From: Alistipes sp.
Lineage (GTDB): Bacteria > Bacteroidota > Bacteroidia > Bacteroidales > Rikenellaceae
Direction: 5' to 3'
Assembly: GCA_017465605.1 (NCBI GenBank)
Contig: JAFTVW010000035.1
Span: forward strand, 1 to 33,608
DNA length: 33,608 nt
The notes below the pieces were generated by a model. The model was not told where the DNA came from and did no database searches. It saw nothing but the letters and a program-made list of their open reading frames with translations. Made by a program: the position numbers and the translations under genes. Positions 9,422 to 17,042 of the stretch are shown in pieces; position 1 is the stretch's first letter; every line of letters begins with the position of its first letter.

Positions 9422-10492
9422 TTACTCGAATACAGGAGTTACAGGAACAACAACCCAGTTAGCGATTGTTACGTTTACAGCTACGCAAAGGTTACCCATA
9501 TCTGAACGAATGTCGCTCTCGGTGAAGTCCATATTCAAGGTGTAAATCTCACCGGGGAGGAAGTTCTTCAAGATAGTCTTGCCATTCTCAACCATTGAGT
9601 TTGTTTCAGCATTTGCATAGTTAGCAGGGATTGCATAGTCAACAACTGTTACCAAACGATTCTCTGTACCAGCGGGAACTGTCCAACCATTACCCTTAAC
9701 TGTAACGTGCAACTCCAAATCGGGAGCACCAATAGTTGCATTCTCAGGCTTAGAAACATTCCAAGACCATATCTTGCCAGCACCGGCGTTTGCTGCGTTA
9801 GCATCGGGAGTAAGAACTACACCATTTGCGCCAAATGACTGAGTAAGGTTCGCAGCAAATACCAATGAGTTAAGAGTAAGCTCGCTGTACAATGTACCCA
9901 AATCAGTACACTTTACCTGACCAACCTCCAAACGAGCGTGGTTGGGAGTAACTGTAAGCGAAGCCTCGTACAAAGGATACTTGTGACCATCAACCTCGCA
10001 GAAAAGCTCCTTGCCATCAGCATCTGTTGAGTGGTGAGCAGCAGCGTGACCGAAAACAATAATCTCGCTCCACTCTACATCGGGAGTCTGAGCACGCCAC
10101 ATCTGGTGAGCAGCTGATAAAGTCGTGGGAGCATTGCTCTTTGTAATCTTATTTGCGGCTGCACCGTTTGCGATTGCAAATACCTCTGATACCTGCTGAG
10201 GAATACCGTGGAAAGTGTAAACACCACCTGACTCAGTTGCATCAGCAATAGTCAATGTAGTAAGAACCTGACCTGCACCATTCACGAAACCGAATACCAA
10301 ATCCTCGGCCTTTGTACAAGCTGCGCCAGATGCGGGAGCAGGAGTAGTTACGGCACGACCCGCGGGAAGTGCGTTGGCAATTGTGATAGACACACTCTTC
10401 TTAGAGGTCTCCAATACAGATGTACCCTCATCGTCCTTGCTGCAACCAACCACAGCTACGAGTGCCAATGCTGCAATAAAAAATCTTTTCAT
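9422..10492 (-). CDS. Major fimbrillin subunit (Mfa1/FimA-type)
   Basis: This 356-residue lipoprotein precursor has leader and lipobox VVGC (Cys17). Arg46-Ala47 in PAGRAVTT falls where P. gingivalis fimbrillins are cut by Arg-gingipain; I recall position 46/47 for FimA and 49/50 for Mfa1. Removal of the N-terminal strand frees the groove used for strand-exchange polymerisation. The mature part is a two-domain beta-sandwich type protein with NFLPGEIYTLNMDF and the closing strand VTIANWVVVPVTPVF. Its position right before the Mfa2-like anchor, its short length and the stem-loop after its stop codon mark it as the major shaft subunit. It lacks the large extra domains of the later genes. Subtype (FimA versus Mfa1) cannot be settled by eye. 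Confidence 0.82.
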   Translation of the reverse strand: MKRFFIAALALVAVVGCSKDDEGTSVLETSKKSVSITIANALPAGRAVTTPAPASGAACTKAEDLVFGFVNGAGQVLTTLTIADATESGGVYTFHGIPQQVSEVFAIANGAAANKITKSNAPTTLSAAHQMWRAQTPDVEWSEIIVFGHAAAHHSTDADGKELFCEVDGHKYPLYEASLTVTPNHARLEVGQVKCTDLGTLYSELTLNSLVFAANLTQSFGANGVVLTPDANAANAGAGKIWSWNVSKPENATIGAPDLELHVTVKGNGWTVPAGTENRLVTVVDYAIPANYANAETNSMVENGKTILKNFLPGEIYTLNMDFTESDIRSDMGNLCVAVNVTIANWVVVPVTPVFE

Positions 10493-10584
10493 AATAGTAT
10501 AAGTTTAAGTTATGTAATAATTTTTCTTGAAAATATTTAGTTTGTTTTTCAATTCTCTCAATTCTGCCGTTATGCTACGACCCG

Positions 10585-12048
10585 CTACTCTAAGCTCTTT
10601 GCCAACTCCGAGAGGTTGTGCTTTGCATCTGCCGAGCCAGCTGTTGCGGCCTTCTGCCACATCTCACGGGCCTTGTCGTTGTTGCCAGCTTTCGCATAGG
10701 CGTTACCGGTAGCCAACTGTACGTTAACATTATTCTGATCGGCCTTGCTGAGTACTGCCAACGCTCCGTTCACATCGCCCTTGCCGAGCAGAACGCTTGC
10801 TGCATTGACAGCTGCTGCAACCTGCTCTGGGTAGGTCTTTGCGGCAACCTCCATAATGTGGTTGTAATCGGCCGAACCCTTAGCGTATGAACCAGCCACC
10901 TTATACATCTCGCCGAGAGAGAGTTTGCGAGGATCCTTGTCGATAAGTGCGCGGGCCTCTTCGAGGTTGAAGTTACGCACGTTATATACTATACGGTAGT
11001 CGTTGCGACGCAACTTTGGATACATCTCGCTCATCAAACGCTGGTAGATTGTTGCGGGAATCAACGCCTCCAAAGCATCGTCCTTCTGGTCGAGAGTGAG
11101 TTTCTTATCGTCGATTACGGCCAACACCTTATCACGATTGAGAAGTGACTGCTCTGCCTCAACCAACTCGCGCAAGCCCTTCCAATCCTCACCGCAACCT
11201 ACGGTCTCGATGTGTGAACGCTCGATGTCGGTCTTAGCTGCAACATAGTCGGCCAATGAGTTTGCACGATTCTGCGAGAGCGTCTTGTTGTAATGCTCAG
11301 GAGCCTCAGGTGATGCCCAACCCTCGATGCGGATAGAGGTGATGGTCAAATCGGTATCCTGCTCAACCTTCTCGATAGAGTTGATGATTGAAGCCAACTC
11401 CGACTTGTTGGTCTTATAATCCTCCAAAATATCGTACTTGTCAACCTTGAAGTTGATGTAAGCCGAATGAGACTCGTCACGCACCTTAACTGGCTCGGGT
11501 GCAGGCTCTACGAATGCCAACACATACTGAGGAATGTATGGGTCGTGAAGAATGCGCTGCAAGGGGCTGTCACCCAATGCCAACGGAGTGTTAGAGCAAC
11601 CGCAGCTACCCTCCTTGATAACGACGTTAGCACTCTTCATCCACTGCTCGAAAGCAAGCTCCGTAGAGTAGGGTACCGACTGCTTCTGACCCGCCTTGAA
11701 CTCGGCACGAGTAGCGATACGCTCGGCATAGGCTGGATTCTCGGTTACAGTCTGCTCGCCATTGCGAAGCCAATAGAGCCACGCGCGACGGCCCATAATC
11801 TCGATTGAAGGCATCTCAACCGACTTGTCGCCCTTTACGATTGCGGGTGTGAGAATCAAGGTCTCGTCGGCACCTACATTAAGGTTGCTGATATCGACAT
11901 TCATATCGACCTTCACCACACCGCTGTTGCGTGTCACGCTGAGATTCTTAACCTCGGCCTGACCCTCCATAATCTGCTGCGCCGACACCGAAAAAGTCAG
12001 CAAGGCAGCCGATACAACACTTATTGTATATAGAATTGTTCTTTTCAT
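10585..12048 (-). CDS. DUF3868 / OmpA-like / TPR envelope protein of fimbrial locus
   Basis: The protein has a signal peptide ending at SVSA-QQ, then a DUF3868-type N-terminal domain (about 25-190) with the cysteine motif GSCGCSNTPLALGD. An OmpA-like peptidoglycan-binding region follows (about 195-365), carrying IRIEGWASPEAPEHYNKTLS and QNRANSLADYV. The C-terminal TPR-like helices (about 370-487) include NVQLATGNAYAKAGNNDKA. Such proteins are encoded next to fimbrillins in Bacteroidales and probably tether or organise the fimbrial export site at the cell wall; that role is inferred. An in-frame TTG exists at 12057, but the ATG at 12048 begins the signal peptide (MKRTILYT) and lies 12 bases past the stop codon of the upstream gene, so it is preferred. 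Confidence 0.8.
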   Translation of the reverse strand: MKRTILYTISVVSAALLTFSVSAQQIMEGQAEVKNLSVTRNSGVVKVDMNVDISNLNVGADETLILTPAIVKGDKSVEMPSIEIMGRRAWLYWLRNGEQTVTENPAYAERIATRAEFKAGQKQSVPYSTELAFEQWMKSANVVIKEGSCGCSNTPLALGDSPLQRILHDPYIPQYVLAFVEPAPEPVKVRDESHSAYINFKVDKYDILEDYKTNKSELASIINSIEKVEQDTDLTITSIRIEGWASPEAPEHYNKTLSQNRANSLADYVAAKTDIERSHIETVGCGEDWKGLRELVEAEQSLLNRDKVLAVIDDKKLTLDQKDDALEALIPATIYQRLMSEMYPKLRRNDYRIVYNVRNFNLEEARALIDKDPRKLSLGEMYKVAGSYAKGSADYNHIMEVAAKTYPEQVAAAVNAASVLLGKGDVNGALAVLSKADQNNVNVQLATGNAYAKAGNNDKAREMWQKAATAGSADAKHNLSELAKSLE

Positions 12049-12060
12049 ATCGCACAAGAT

Positions 12061-12645
12061 TTAGAAGAGATATACAAGATTGATTGCAGCCTTTGTAGGG
12101 CCAATGTAGTGGTGATTGTCGTTGCCAATCTTCTCACCGCACTTAGGGCAGAAATACTTGTCATAAGCGGTGTAGGCATAACCCAAACCAATCTGCGCCT
12201 CCAAGTTCCAGTGTTTGCCAAGCATCCAAGCATAACCGTAGCCAATACCTACGCCCGCAAACCAACCTTCGAAGCGGTGGTCTTCGAGTTGCGAGAGATT
12301 TGTACCCAAGAAATCGGGTAACCCAGAGATGTTACCAACGTTGTATTGGCCTCCCCACAAATGAGCCGCTAAAAAGTGACCTCCAAATTTACGGCAAGTC
12401 CAATAACGAACCTCTGGCTGAACAAACCAATGCTTGAACTTCTTGTTCTCCGAGAACTGGAACGGATTCCAGTTACCCGACAAGTCAAATGTCCACTTCT
12501 CAGCCAATGCAGTCTCAACTCCGAGATTGATTGACGTGGTGGCATCGTAAAGCAAGTTGGTCTTTACAGCCCAATTCTGAGCATTCGACTCTTGGCTGAA
12601 TCCCAACGCCCATACACCTAATAAAATAAATAAGTATTTCTTCAT
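12061..12645 (-). CDS. DUF3575 outer-membrane protein, first gene of fimbrial operon
   Basis: This 194-residue protein has a signal peptide (cleavage near SNA-QN) and alternating beta strands ending in the aromatic terminal strand AAINLVYLF, typical of a small outer-membrane beta-barrel. The opening WAVKTNLLYDATTSINLGVE and the late segment YDKYFCPKCGEKI followed by HHYIGPTKAA match DUF3575 as I know it. The Cys-Pro-x-Cys-Gly pair lies just before the last strand, so it would be in a loop; it may form a disulfide rather than bind zinc. DUF3575 and DUF3868 genes commonly precede Mfa-type fimbrillins. It is the promoter-proximal gene, about 120 bases after the predicted transcription start. Confidence 0.83.
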   Translation of the reverse strand: MKKYLFILLGVWALGFSQESNAQNWAVKTNLLYDATTSINLGVETALAEKWTFDLSGNWNPFQFSENKKFKHWFVQPEVRYWTCRKFGGHFLAAHLWGGQYNVGNISGLPDFLGTNLSQLEDHRFEGWFAGVGIGYGYAWMLGKHWNLEAQIGLGYAYTAYDKYFCPKCGEKIGNDNHHYIGPTKAAINLVYLF

Positions 12646-12772
12646 CGCTTAAAAATGGTTTCCGTTAACATTCGTTTGCAATCGCACCGCAAGAGAACTA
12701 TTCGACGTCTCAGGCGAGGTGTTTTCTATCGCGGTAAGCAACCACAAAACGAATCCCTCATTTTTTCAAATA
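12646..12772 (-). promoter_or_regulatory. 5' leader of the fimbrial operon
   Basis: Roughly 120 untranslated bases lie between the predicted promoter and the DUF3575 start codon. I see only weak pairing (ACCGC with GCGGT about 45 bases apart, GACGTC and GTTAAC palindromes) and no known riboswitch. The length leaves room for post-transcriptional control. Confidence 0.35.
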
Positions 12773-12802
12773 CAAAAGTAATATATTTTTTCACCGATGC
12801 AA
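12773..12802 (-). promoter_or_regulatory. Bacteroidota-type promoter of fimbrial operon
   Basis: On the minus strand TTG (12802-12800) is followed by exactly 19 bases and then TACTTTTG (12780-12773), matching the -33 TTTG/TTG and -7 TAnnTTTG elements of the primary sigma factor of Bacteroides. It is the only such pair I found upstream of the first fimbrial gene. Confidence 0.7.
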
Positions 12803-13307
12803 CACTTTGAATATTTTTTTCTGCATTTTTGCGCATACAACCGCCATACATCTTAACACGCTGATTATCTATTGTTTATCAATATAAAAATTGACTTTAT
12901 CACTCGTTTTATATGTGGTATTTTAGCCAATTTTACTCTTTTTATTCTGTAATTTTGTCAACACCCCGATTTTGGGTTTTTTCAACCATTTTCGCTATTT
13001 TAATTACATATCATAATGTAAGTTGCTGTTTTTCTTAAAATGTATAAGTATTGTGAAATTTGAATTTTGAAGAGAATTTGAAATTTTTTTTCAGCCCCAA
13101 AACCGCAACTGAGGCAAGTCCCAATTTTTATAATTATTCACTCAGAGATGCACACAACGCAGTTTTTCTGCATATATGTAATAAATATGGGATATATATG
13201 CAATCAGTATGCAATAATGTTTATAAAAAATTGCTTGCAAAGTTGAAATGGAGTATTTCAGAATCTGAAATTGATATAAAGTGTGACTATTTGCAACTAA
13301 TCGTACA
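12803..13307. other. AT-rich intergenic region, no gene seen
   Basis: This stretch separates the fimbrial promoter from the uxuA terminator. It is AT-rich with many short T runs. An 83-codon reading frame at 13060-13311 (+) has no recognisable protein features and no promoter of quality, so I do not call it. I see no structured RNA or repeat. Confidence 0.5.
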
Positions 13308-13346
13308 CTAAAAAGAGAAGACGTGTGGCAAAATATGCCACACGTC
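13308..13346 (-). terminator. Rho-independent terminator after uxuA
   Basis: GACGTGTGGCA (13320-13330) and TGCCACACGTC (13336-13346) form a perfect 11-bp stem with a 5-nt loop. On the minus strand it is followed by TTCTCTTTTTAG. It lies 41 bases past the uxuA stop codon. Confidence 0.8.
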
Positions 13347-13387
13347 CGCAAAACTTCCGAAGAGTTTTTATCCTACTTATGCCAAAA

Positions 13388-14563
13388 TTACCCTTTTGAC
13401 ATCGACATTGCGATTCCCATCTCCAAACCCCTCAGCTCGGCAAGGCCACGCATACGGCCATAGCACGAATAACCCGGATTGGTCTTGCGCTTCAAATCGT
13501 CGCACATCTGATGGCCGTGATCGGGGCGCATTGGCAGGCGCACCTTGCGACGTTGCTGCAATTCAAGCAGGGCCTTCATTACCTCATACATCGGGACATC
13601 GCCTTCGAGATGGTTATCCTCTTGGAAATTACCCTCGGCATCGCGACGAGTAGAGCGCAGATGAACAAAACCTACCCTATCGCCAAACTCGCGCATCATC
13701 TGCGGCAAATCGTTATCGGCTCGCACTCCAAACGAACCCGTACACAAACACAAACCATTCGAGCGATTCGGAACGGCCTCAATGAGTCGGCGGAAGTCCT
13801 CTGCCGTTGACAAGATGCGCGGCAAACCGAGAATTGAGAATGGAGGATCGTCGGGGTGAATCACCAACTCCGAGCCACACTCATCGGCTACGGGGCAAAC
13901 CTCCTGCAAGAAATATATGAGATTCGAGCGCAACTGCTCCTCGTCAATATCCTTATAGCGATCAAGAGCCTCACGGAACTGCTCAACTGTAAAGCTCTCC
14001 TCCGAGCCGGGCAGGCCCGCAATCATATTGCGAGTAAGTCGCTCACGCTCGGCAAGGGTCATCTCGTTGAATCGGGTCTCGGCGCGCTGTTTCTCCTCGT
14101 CGGAATACTCCGCCTCGGCACCCTCGCGTTTGAGAATAAAGAGGTCGAAAGCCACAAATGCCGCACGCTCAAAACGCAGGGCTCGTGAGCCGTCCCCAAC
14201 CTCGTAGGCCAAATCGGTACGGGTCCAATCGAGAACAGGCATAAAGTTATAGGTAATACAGTGGATACCACAATGCGCCAAATTACGAATCGACTCCTTA
14301 TAGTTCTCGATATATCGTTGGAAATCGCCCGTCTGGGTCTTGATGTGTTCGTGAACGGGAACGCTCTCCACTACGCTCCACACCAAACCCGCATTGGCAA
14401 TTATCTTCTGTCGAGCTTGAATCTCTTTGATTCTCCATATCTCACCATTGGGAACGTGATGCAAGGCGTGAACAATGTCGGTTGCTCCTGCCTGACGAAT
14501 ATCTGCAAGGCTTACGGGGTCATTTGGCCCGTACCAACGCCAAGATTGTCTGCACAAATACAT
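13388..14563 (-). CDS. uxuA: Mannonate dehydratase
   Basis: This 391-residue TIM-barrel enzyme dehydrates D-mannonate to 2-keto-3-deoxygluconate in the cytoplasmic hexuronate pathway. The N-terminal [20 protein letters not shown] is the family signature. Later motifs include [30 protein letters not shown], a conserved Cys in LCLCTGSFG (about residue 270) and MRPDHGHQM (about residue 347), which supply the metal-site His, Cys and Asp. Length is normal for UxuA. It starts 36 bases after the SDR gene and ends before a strong terminator, so the two form one operon. The paired reductase supplies mannonate from fructuronate. There is no adjacent kinase, aldolase or isomerase, so the rest of the pathway must lie elsewhere. 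Confidence 0.95.
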   Translation of the reverse strand: MYLCRQSWRWYGPNDPVSLADIRQAGATDIVHALHHVPNGEIWRIKEIQARQKIIANAGLVWSVVESVPVHEHIKTQTGDFQRYIENYKESIRNLAHCGIHCITYNFMPVLDWTRTDLAYEVGDGSRALRFERAAFVAFDLFILKREGAEAEYSDEEKQRAETRFNEMTLAERERLTRNMIAGLPGSEESFTVEQFREALDRYKDIDEEQLRSNLIYFLQEVCPVADECGSELVIHPDDPPFSILGLPRILSTAEDFRRLIEAVPNRSNGLCLCTGSFGVRADNDLPQMMREFGDRVGFVHLRSTRRDAEGNFQEDNHLEGDVPMYEVMKALLELQQRRKVRLPMRPDHGHQMCDDLKRKTNPGYSCYGRMRGLAELRGLEMGIAMSMSKG

Positions 14564-14599
14564 ATACCTTTATATATAATATAAATTAAAGTCTCCTAA

Positions 14600-15412
14600 T
14601 TAGATTGAAAATGCATCGAAACCGCCATCTACCACGGTCAAAGTTCCTGTCACGAACTTCGAGGCATCAGATGCTAACCACTGCAACGTTCCGAGCAACT
14701 CATCGGGCTCACCGAAACGCTTGTAGGGCGTGTGAGCGATAATCGTCTCGGCGCGAGGGGTGAGTGAGCCATCGGGATTGGTGAGCAAATCGCGATTTTG
14801 GTTAGTCAGCAAAAAGCCGGGGGCTACGGCATTTACGCGCAAGCCCTCACCAAACTTGATTGCCAACTCGCCACACATATATTTTGTCCAATTTATTACA
14901 GCCGCCTTTGCCACGCCATAGCCAGCCACTCGGGTAAGCGGACGCAAAGCAGCCTCCGACGCGATGTTGATAATCGAGCCCGACTTCTGCTCGACCATTG
15001 CCTTTACGAATACCATTGTGGGGAGAATAGTGCCAAACAGATTCAAATCCACAACTTGTCTTACGGCATCTACGTCCAAATCGAAGATTGTTTTATTGGG
15101 TGGAACAGTCGCTGCGGCCTGATTTCCGCCAGCTCCGTTAATCAACACGTCAATACGGCCATACGCCGCCATAATATCCTGATAGTTCTGCTCCAACATA
15201 GCCTTATCCAAGACGTTGCACTCCAAAAACATCGCCTCGCCACCAGCCTCGCGGGCAGCCTTCTCCAAACGTTCTCCCGCCTCGCGGTTACGACCCAAGA
15301 TAACTACTTTCGCTCCCTGCTCGGCAAAATGCTCGACCATAGAGGAGCCGAGAATACCTGTCGCACCTGTGATTACTATCACACGACCCTCGACACTAAA
15401 AAGATTTTTCAT
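14600..15412 (-). CDS. SDR-family fructuronate reductase (D-mannonate oxidoreductase)
   Basis: This 270-residue classical short-chain dehydrogenase has the cofactor motif TGATGILG (15-22), NGAGG in the NNAG position, and the catalytic set Ser152, Tyr165 and Lys169 (YGVAK). The C-terminus FVTGTLTVVDGGF is typical of SDR enzymes. In many Bacteroidota this SDR type replaces the long-chain UxuB and interconverts fructuronate and mannonate; the pairing with uxuA directly downstream supports that reaction. Alternative substrates such as gluconate are possible for the fold, but the operon partner favours mannonate. Start ATG 15412 follows a good promoter by about 60 bases. Confidence 0.85.
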   Translation of the reverse strand: MKNLFSVEGRVIVITGATGILGSSMVEHFAEQGAKVVILGRNREAGERLEKAAREAGGEAMFLECNVLDKAMLEQNYQDIMAAYGRIDVLINGAGGNQAAATVPPNKTIFDLDVDAVRQVVDLNLFGTILPTMVFVKAMVEQKSGSIINIASEAALRPLTRVAGYGVAKAAVINWTKYMCGELAIKFGEGLRVNAVAPGFLLTNQNRDLLTNPDGSLTPRAETIIAHTPYKRFGEPDELLGTLQWLASDASKFVTGTLTVVDGGFDAFSI

Positions 15413-15477
15413 CGTTATATAGTTTTAAGTTTGATTCGTAAATAAAATTCGCCGCAGCCACAAAAAAAAGGCCCTTA

Positions 15478-15508
15478 CAAAGATACTTAATCCACAAGAA
15501 TTATGCAA
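15478..15508 (-). promoter_or_regulatory. Promoter of the fructuronate reductase-uxuA operon
   Basis: On the minus strand TTG (15508-15506), a 20-base spacer and TATCTTTG (15485-15478) match the Bacteroidota consensus. The predicted start leaves a leader of about 60 bases. No hexuronate operator is recognisable. Confidence 0.65.
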
Positions 15509-15643
15509 GTGCGCCGGGTAGAAGGTGTGGAGCAAACCTCAAATCAGGAGCAAAAAAATAAAAAATTATATCCAAAAATTATCCCTCAACAGATTGTCAA
15601 CAGAAGCAAAATCACAACTTTCGGAATATTTAGCTAAAATAAT

Positions 15644-15674
15644 TTTGCCAATTAGGAATTAAATTGTAATTTTA
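15644..15674 (+). promoter_or_regulatory. Candidate promoter of Gfo/Idh/MocA-DUF1080 operon
   Basis: TTTG (15644-15647), a 19-base spacer and TAATTTTA (15667-15674, one mismatch to TAnnTTTG) form a candidate promoter about 65 bases before the start codon. The -33 TTTG is itself the end of TAATTTTG (15640-15647), a second possible -7 box with no good -33 partner. Confidence 0.5.
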
Positions 15675-15738
15675 TACCGATTTTTGACGCATTATAAACC
15701 CGCAAAAACTATCAAACCGTTAATAAATATTTAAGATT

Positions 15739-17019
15739 ATGGCAATCAACAGAAAAGATTTTCTCAAATCTCTGGGAGGACTTGCTGCGCTGACAATCAT
15801 TCCGCGTAATGTCCTCGGTGGCCCAGGTCACGTTGCTCCTAACGATCAGCTGACAAAGGGTATTATTGGTATGGGTGGTATCGGTTATTCTGCCAACCAC
15901 TTTTCAAGCAACGAGCAGTGCCGTTTGGTAGCAGTCAGCGACTGCGACGACAACCACTTGGAGCGCGCTGTACGCTTGACAAAGGAGCGTTTGGGTGAGG
16001 ACGTTAAGGGTTACCACTTGTATCGTGACCTTATCAACGACCCCAACGTTGACGTAGTTCACATCGCTACTCCTCCCCACTGGCACGGTATTATGTCAGT
16101 AGAGGCTGCTAAGGCAGGTAAGGATATCTGGTGTGAGAAGCCTATGACCCGTACTATCGGCGAGGGTAAGCGCGTGATGGAGGCTGTTCGCCAGAACAAC
16201 CGTATTTTCCGCTTGAACACTTGGTTCCGTTTCCAGGACACATTCTACGGCCTCGGTACAAAGGTTGAGCCTTTGAAGAAGTTGGTAGATAGCGGTGAGC
16301 TTGGTTGGCCTTTGAAGGTTACTATCTCAGGTAACAACGGCTTCCCTTGGAAGTTCTTCTGGGTAGGTAAGGAGAACCTCGTAGAGCAGCCTATCCCAAA
16401 GCACTTCGACTATGATTTGTGGTTGGGTCCTGCTCCTTACAAGCCTTACAACGAGCACCGTACACACCAGACATTCCGTGGTTACTGGGATTACGATGGT
16501 GGTGGTCTTGGCGATATGGGTCAGCACTACATCGACCCTGTACAGTACATTTTGGGCAAGGACAACACTTCTCCTATCAAGGTAGAGGTTGATGCTCCTC
16601 AGCAGCACCCCGATGCAATCGGTATTTGGCGTAAGATTGTTTACACTTACGAGGACGGTTGCCAGATCATTCTCGAGGGTGAGGGTTACGAGACTCCTAA
16701 TGGCCCATTCATCGAGGGTCCTAAGGGTCGTTTGTACAGAGGCTTCAACTGTACAATTCCTAACATTATGGATAAGTTGGCTGAGATGCCCGATCCAGAG
16801 CCACAGAACACTGATTTCATCAAGTGTATCCACAACCGCGAGAAGTTCGCTTTGAACGAAATCAACGGTTTCCGCTCAGCAACTATCGTAAATATGGGTG
16901 TTTGCGCTTTGCGCTTGAACCGTACACTCAACTTCGATCCTGTGAAGTTGGAGTTCATCGGCGACGAGGCTGCTAATGCACTTATCGACCAGCCAATGCG
17001 TGGTCCTTGGAAAATGTAA
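15739..17019 (+). CDS. Gfo/Idh/MocA-family oxidoreductase with Tat-like leader
   Basis: This 426-residue NAD(P)-dependent sugar oxidoreductase begins with NRKDFLKSLGG and a hydrophobic stretch, a Tat-like leader with Arg-Lys in place of the usual Arg-Arg. The Rossmann domain follows with GIIGMGGIGYS, VDVVHIATPPHWH and the family motif CEKPMTRTIGEGK. The C-terminal domain carries GGGLGDMGQHYIDPVQYILG. Related exported members in Bacteroidetes act on glycosides or free sugars at C3. Codon use is strongly biased (GCT, GGT, CGT, AAG), unlike the flanking operons, which suggests high expression. It lies 23 bases before the HEAT-DUF1080 gene. The exact substrate is unknown, and whether the Arg-Lys leader uses Tat is inferred. 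Confidence 0.85.
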   Translation: MAINRKDFLKSLGGLAALTIIPRNVLGGPGHVAPNDQLTKGIIGMGGIGYSANHFSSNEQCRLVAVSDCDDNHLERAVRLTKERLGEDVKGYHLYRDLINDPNVDVVHIATPPHWHGIMSVEAAKAGKDIWCEKPMTRTIGEGKRVMEAVRQNNRIFRLNTWFRFQDTFYGLGTKVEPLKKLVDSGELGWPLKVTISGNNGFPWKFFWVGKENLVEQPIPKHFDYDLWLGPAPYKPYNEHRTHQTFRGYWDYDGGGLGDMGQHYIDPVQYILGKDNTSPIKVEVDAPQQHPDAIGIWRKIVYTYEDGCQIILEGEGYETPNGPFIEGPKGRLYRGFNCTIPNIMDKLAEMPDPEPQNTDFIKCIHNREKFALNEINGFRSATIVNMGVCALRLNRTLNFDPVKLEFIGDEAANALIDQPMRGPWKM

Positions 17020-17042
17020 TTAACCACAAAACTTAGAGACTA

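Noticed and set aside
12049-12057. TTG as start codon of the DUF3868/OmpA-like gene
   Set aside because: It would add three residues before a normal signal peptide that begins at the ATG at 12048.
12130-12170. Zinc-ribbon reading of CPKCG in the DUF3575 protein
   Set aside because: Only one cysteine pair is present, in an outer-membrane loop; a disulfide is more likely, and the pair seems normal for this family.
13060-13311. 83-codon reading frame on the plus strand between the fimbrial and uxuA operons
   Set aside because: Low-complexity AT-rich sequence with no promoter pair, no ribosome binding site and no family signature.
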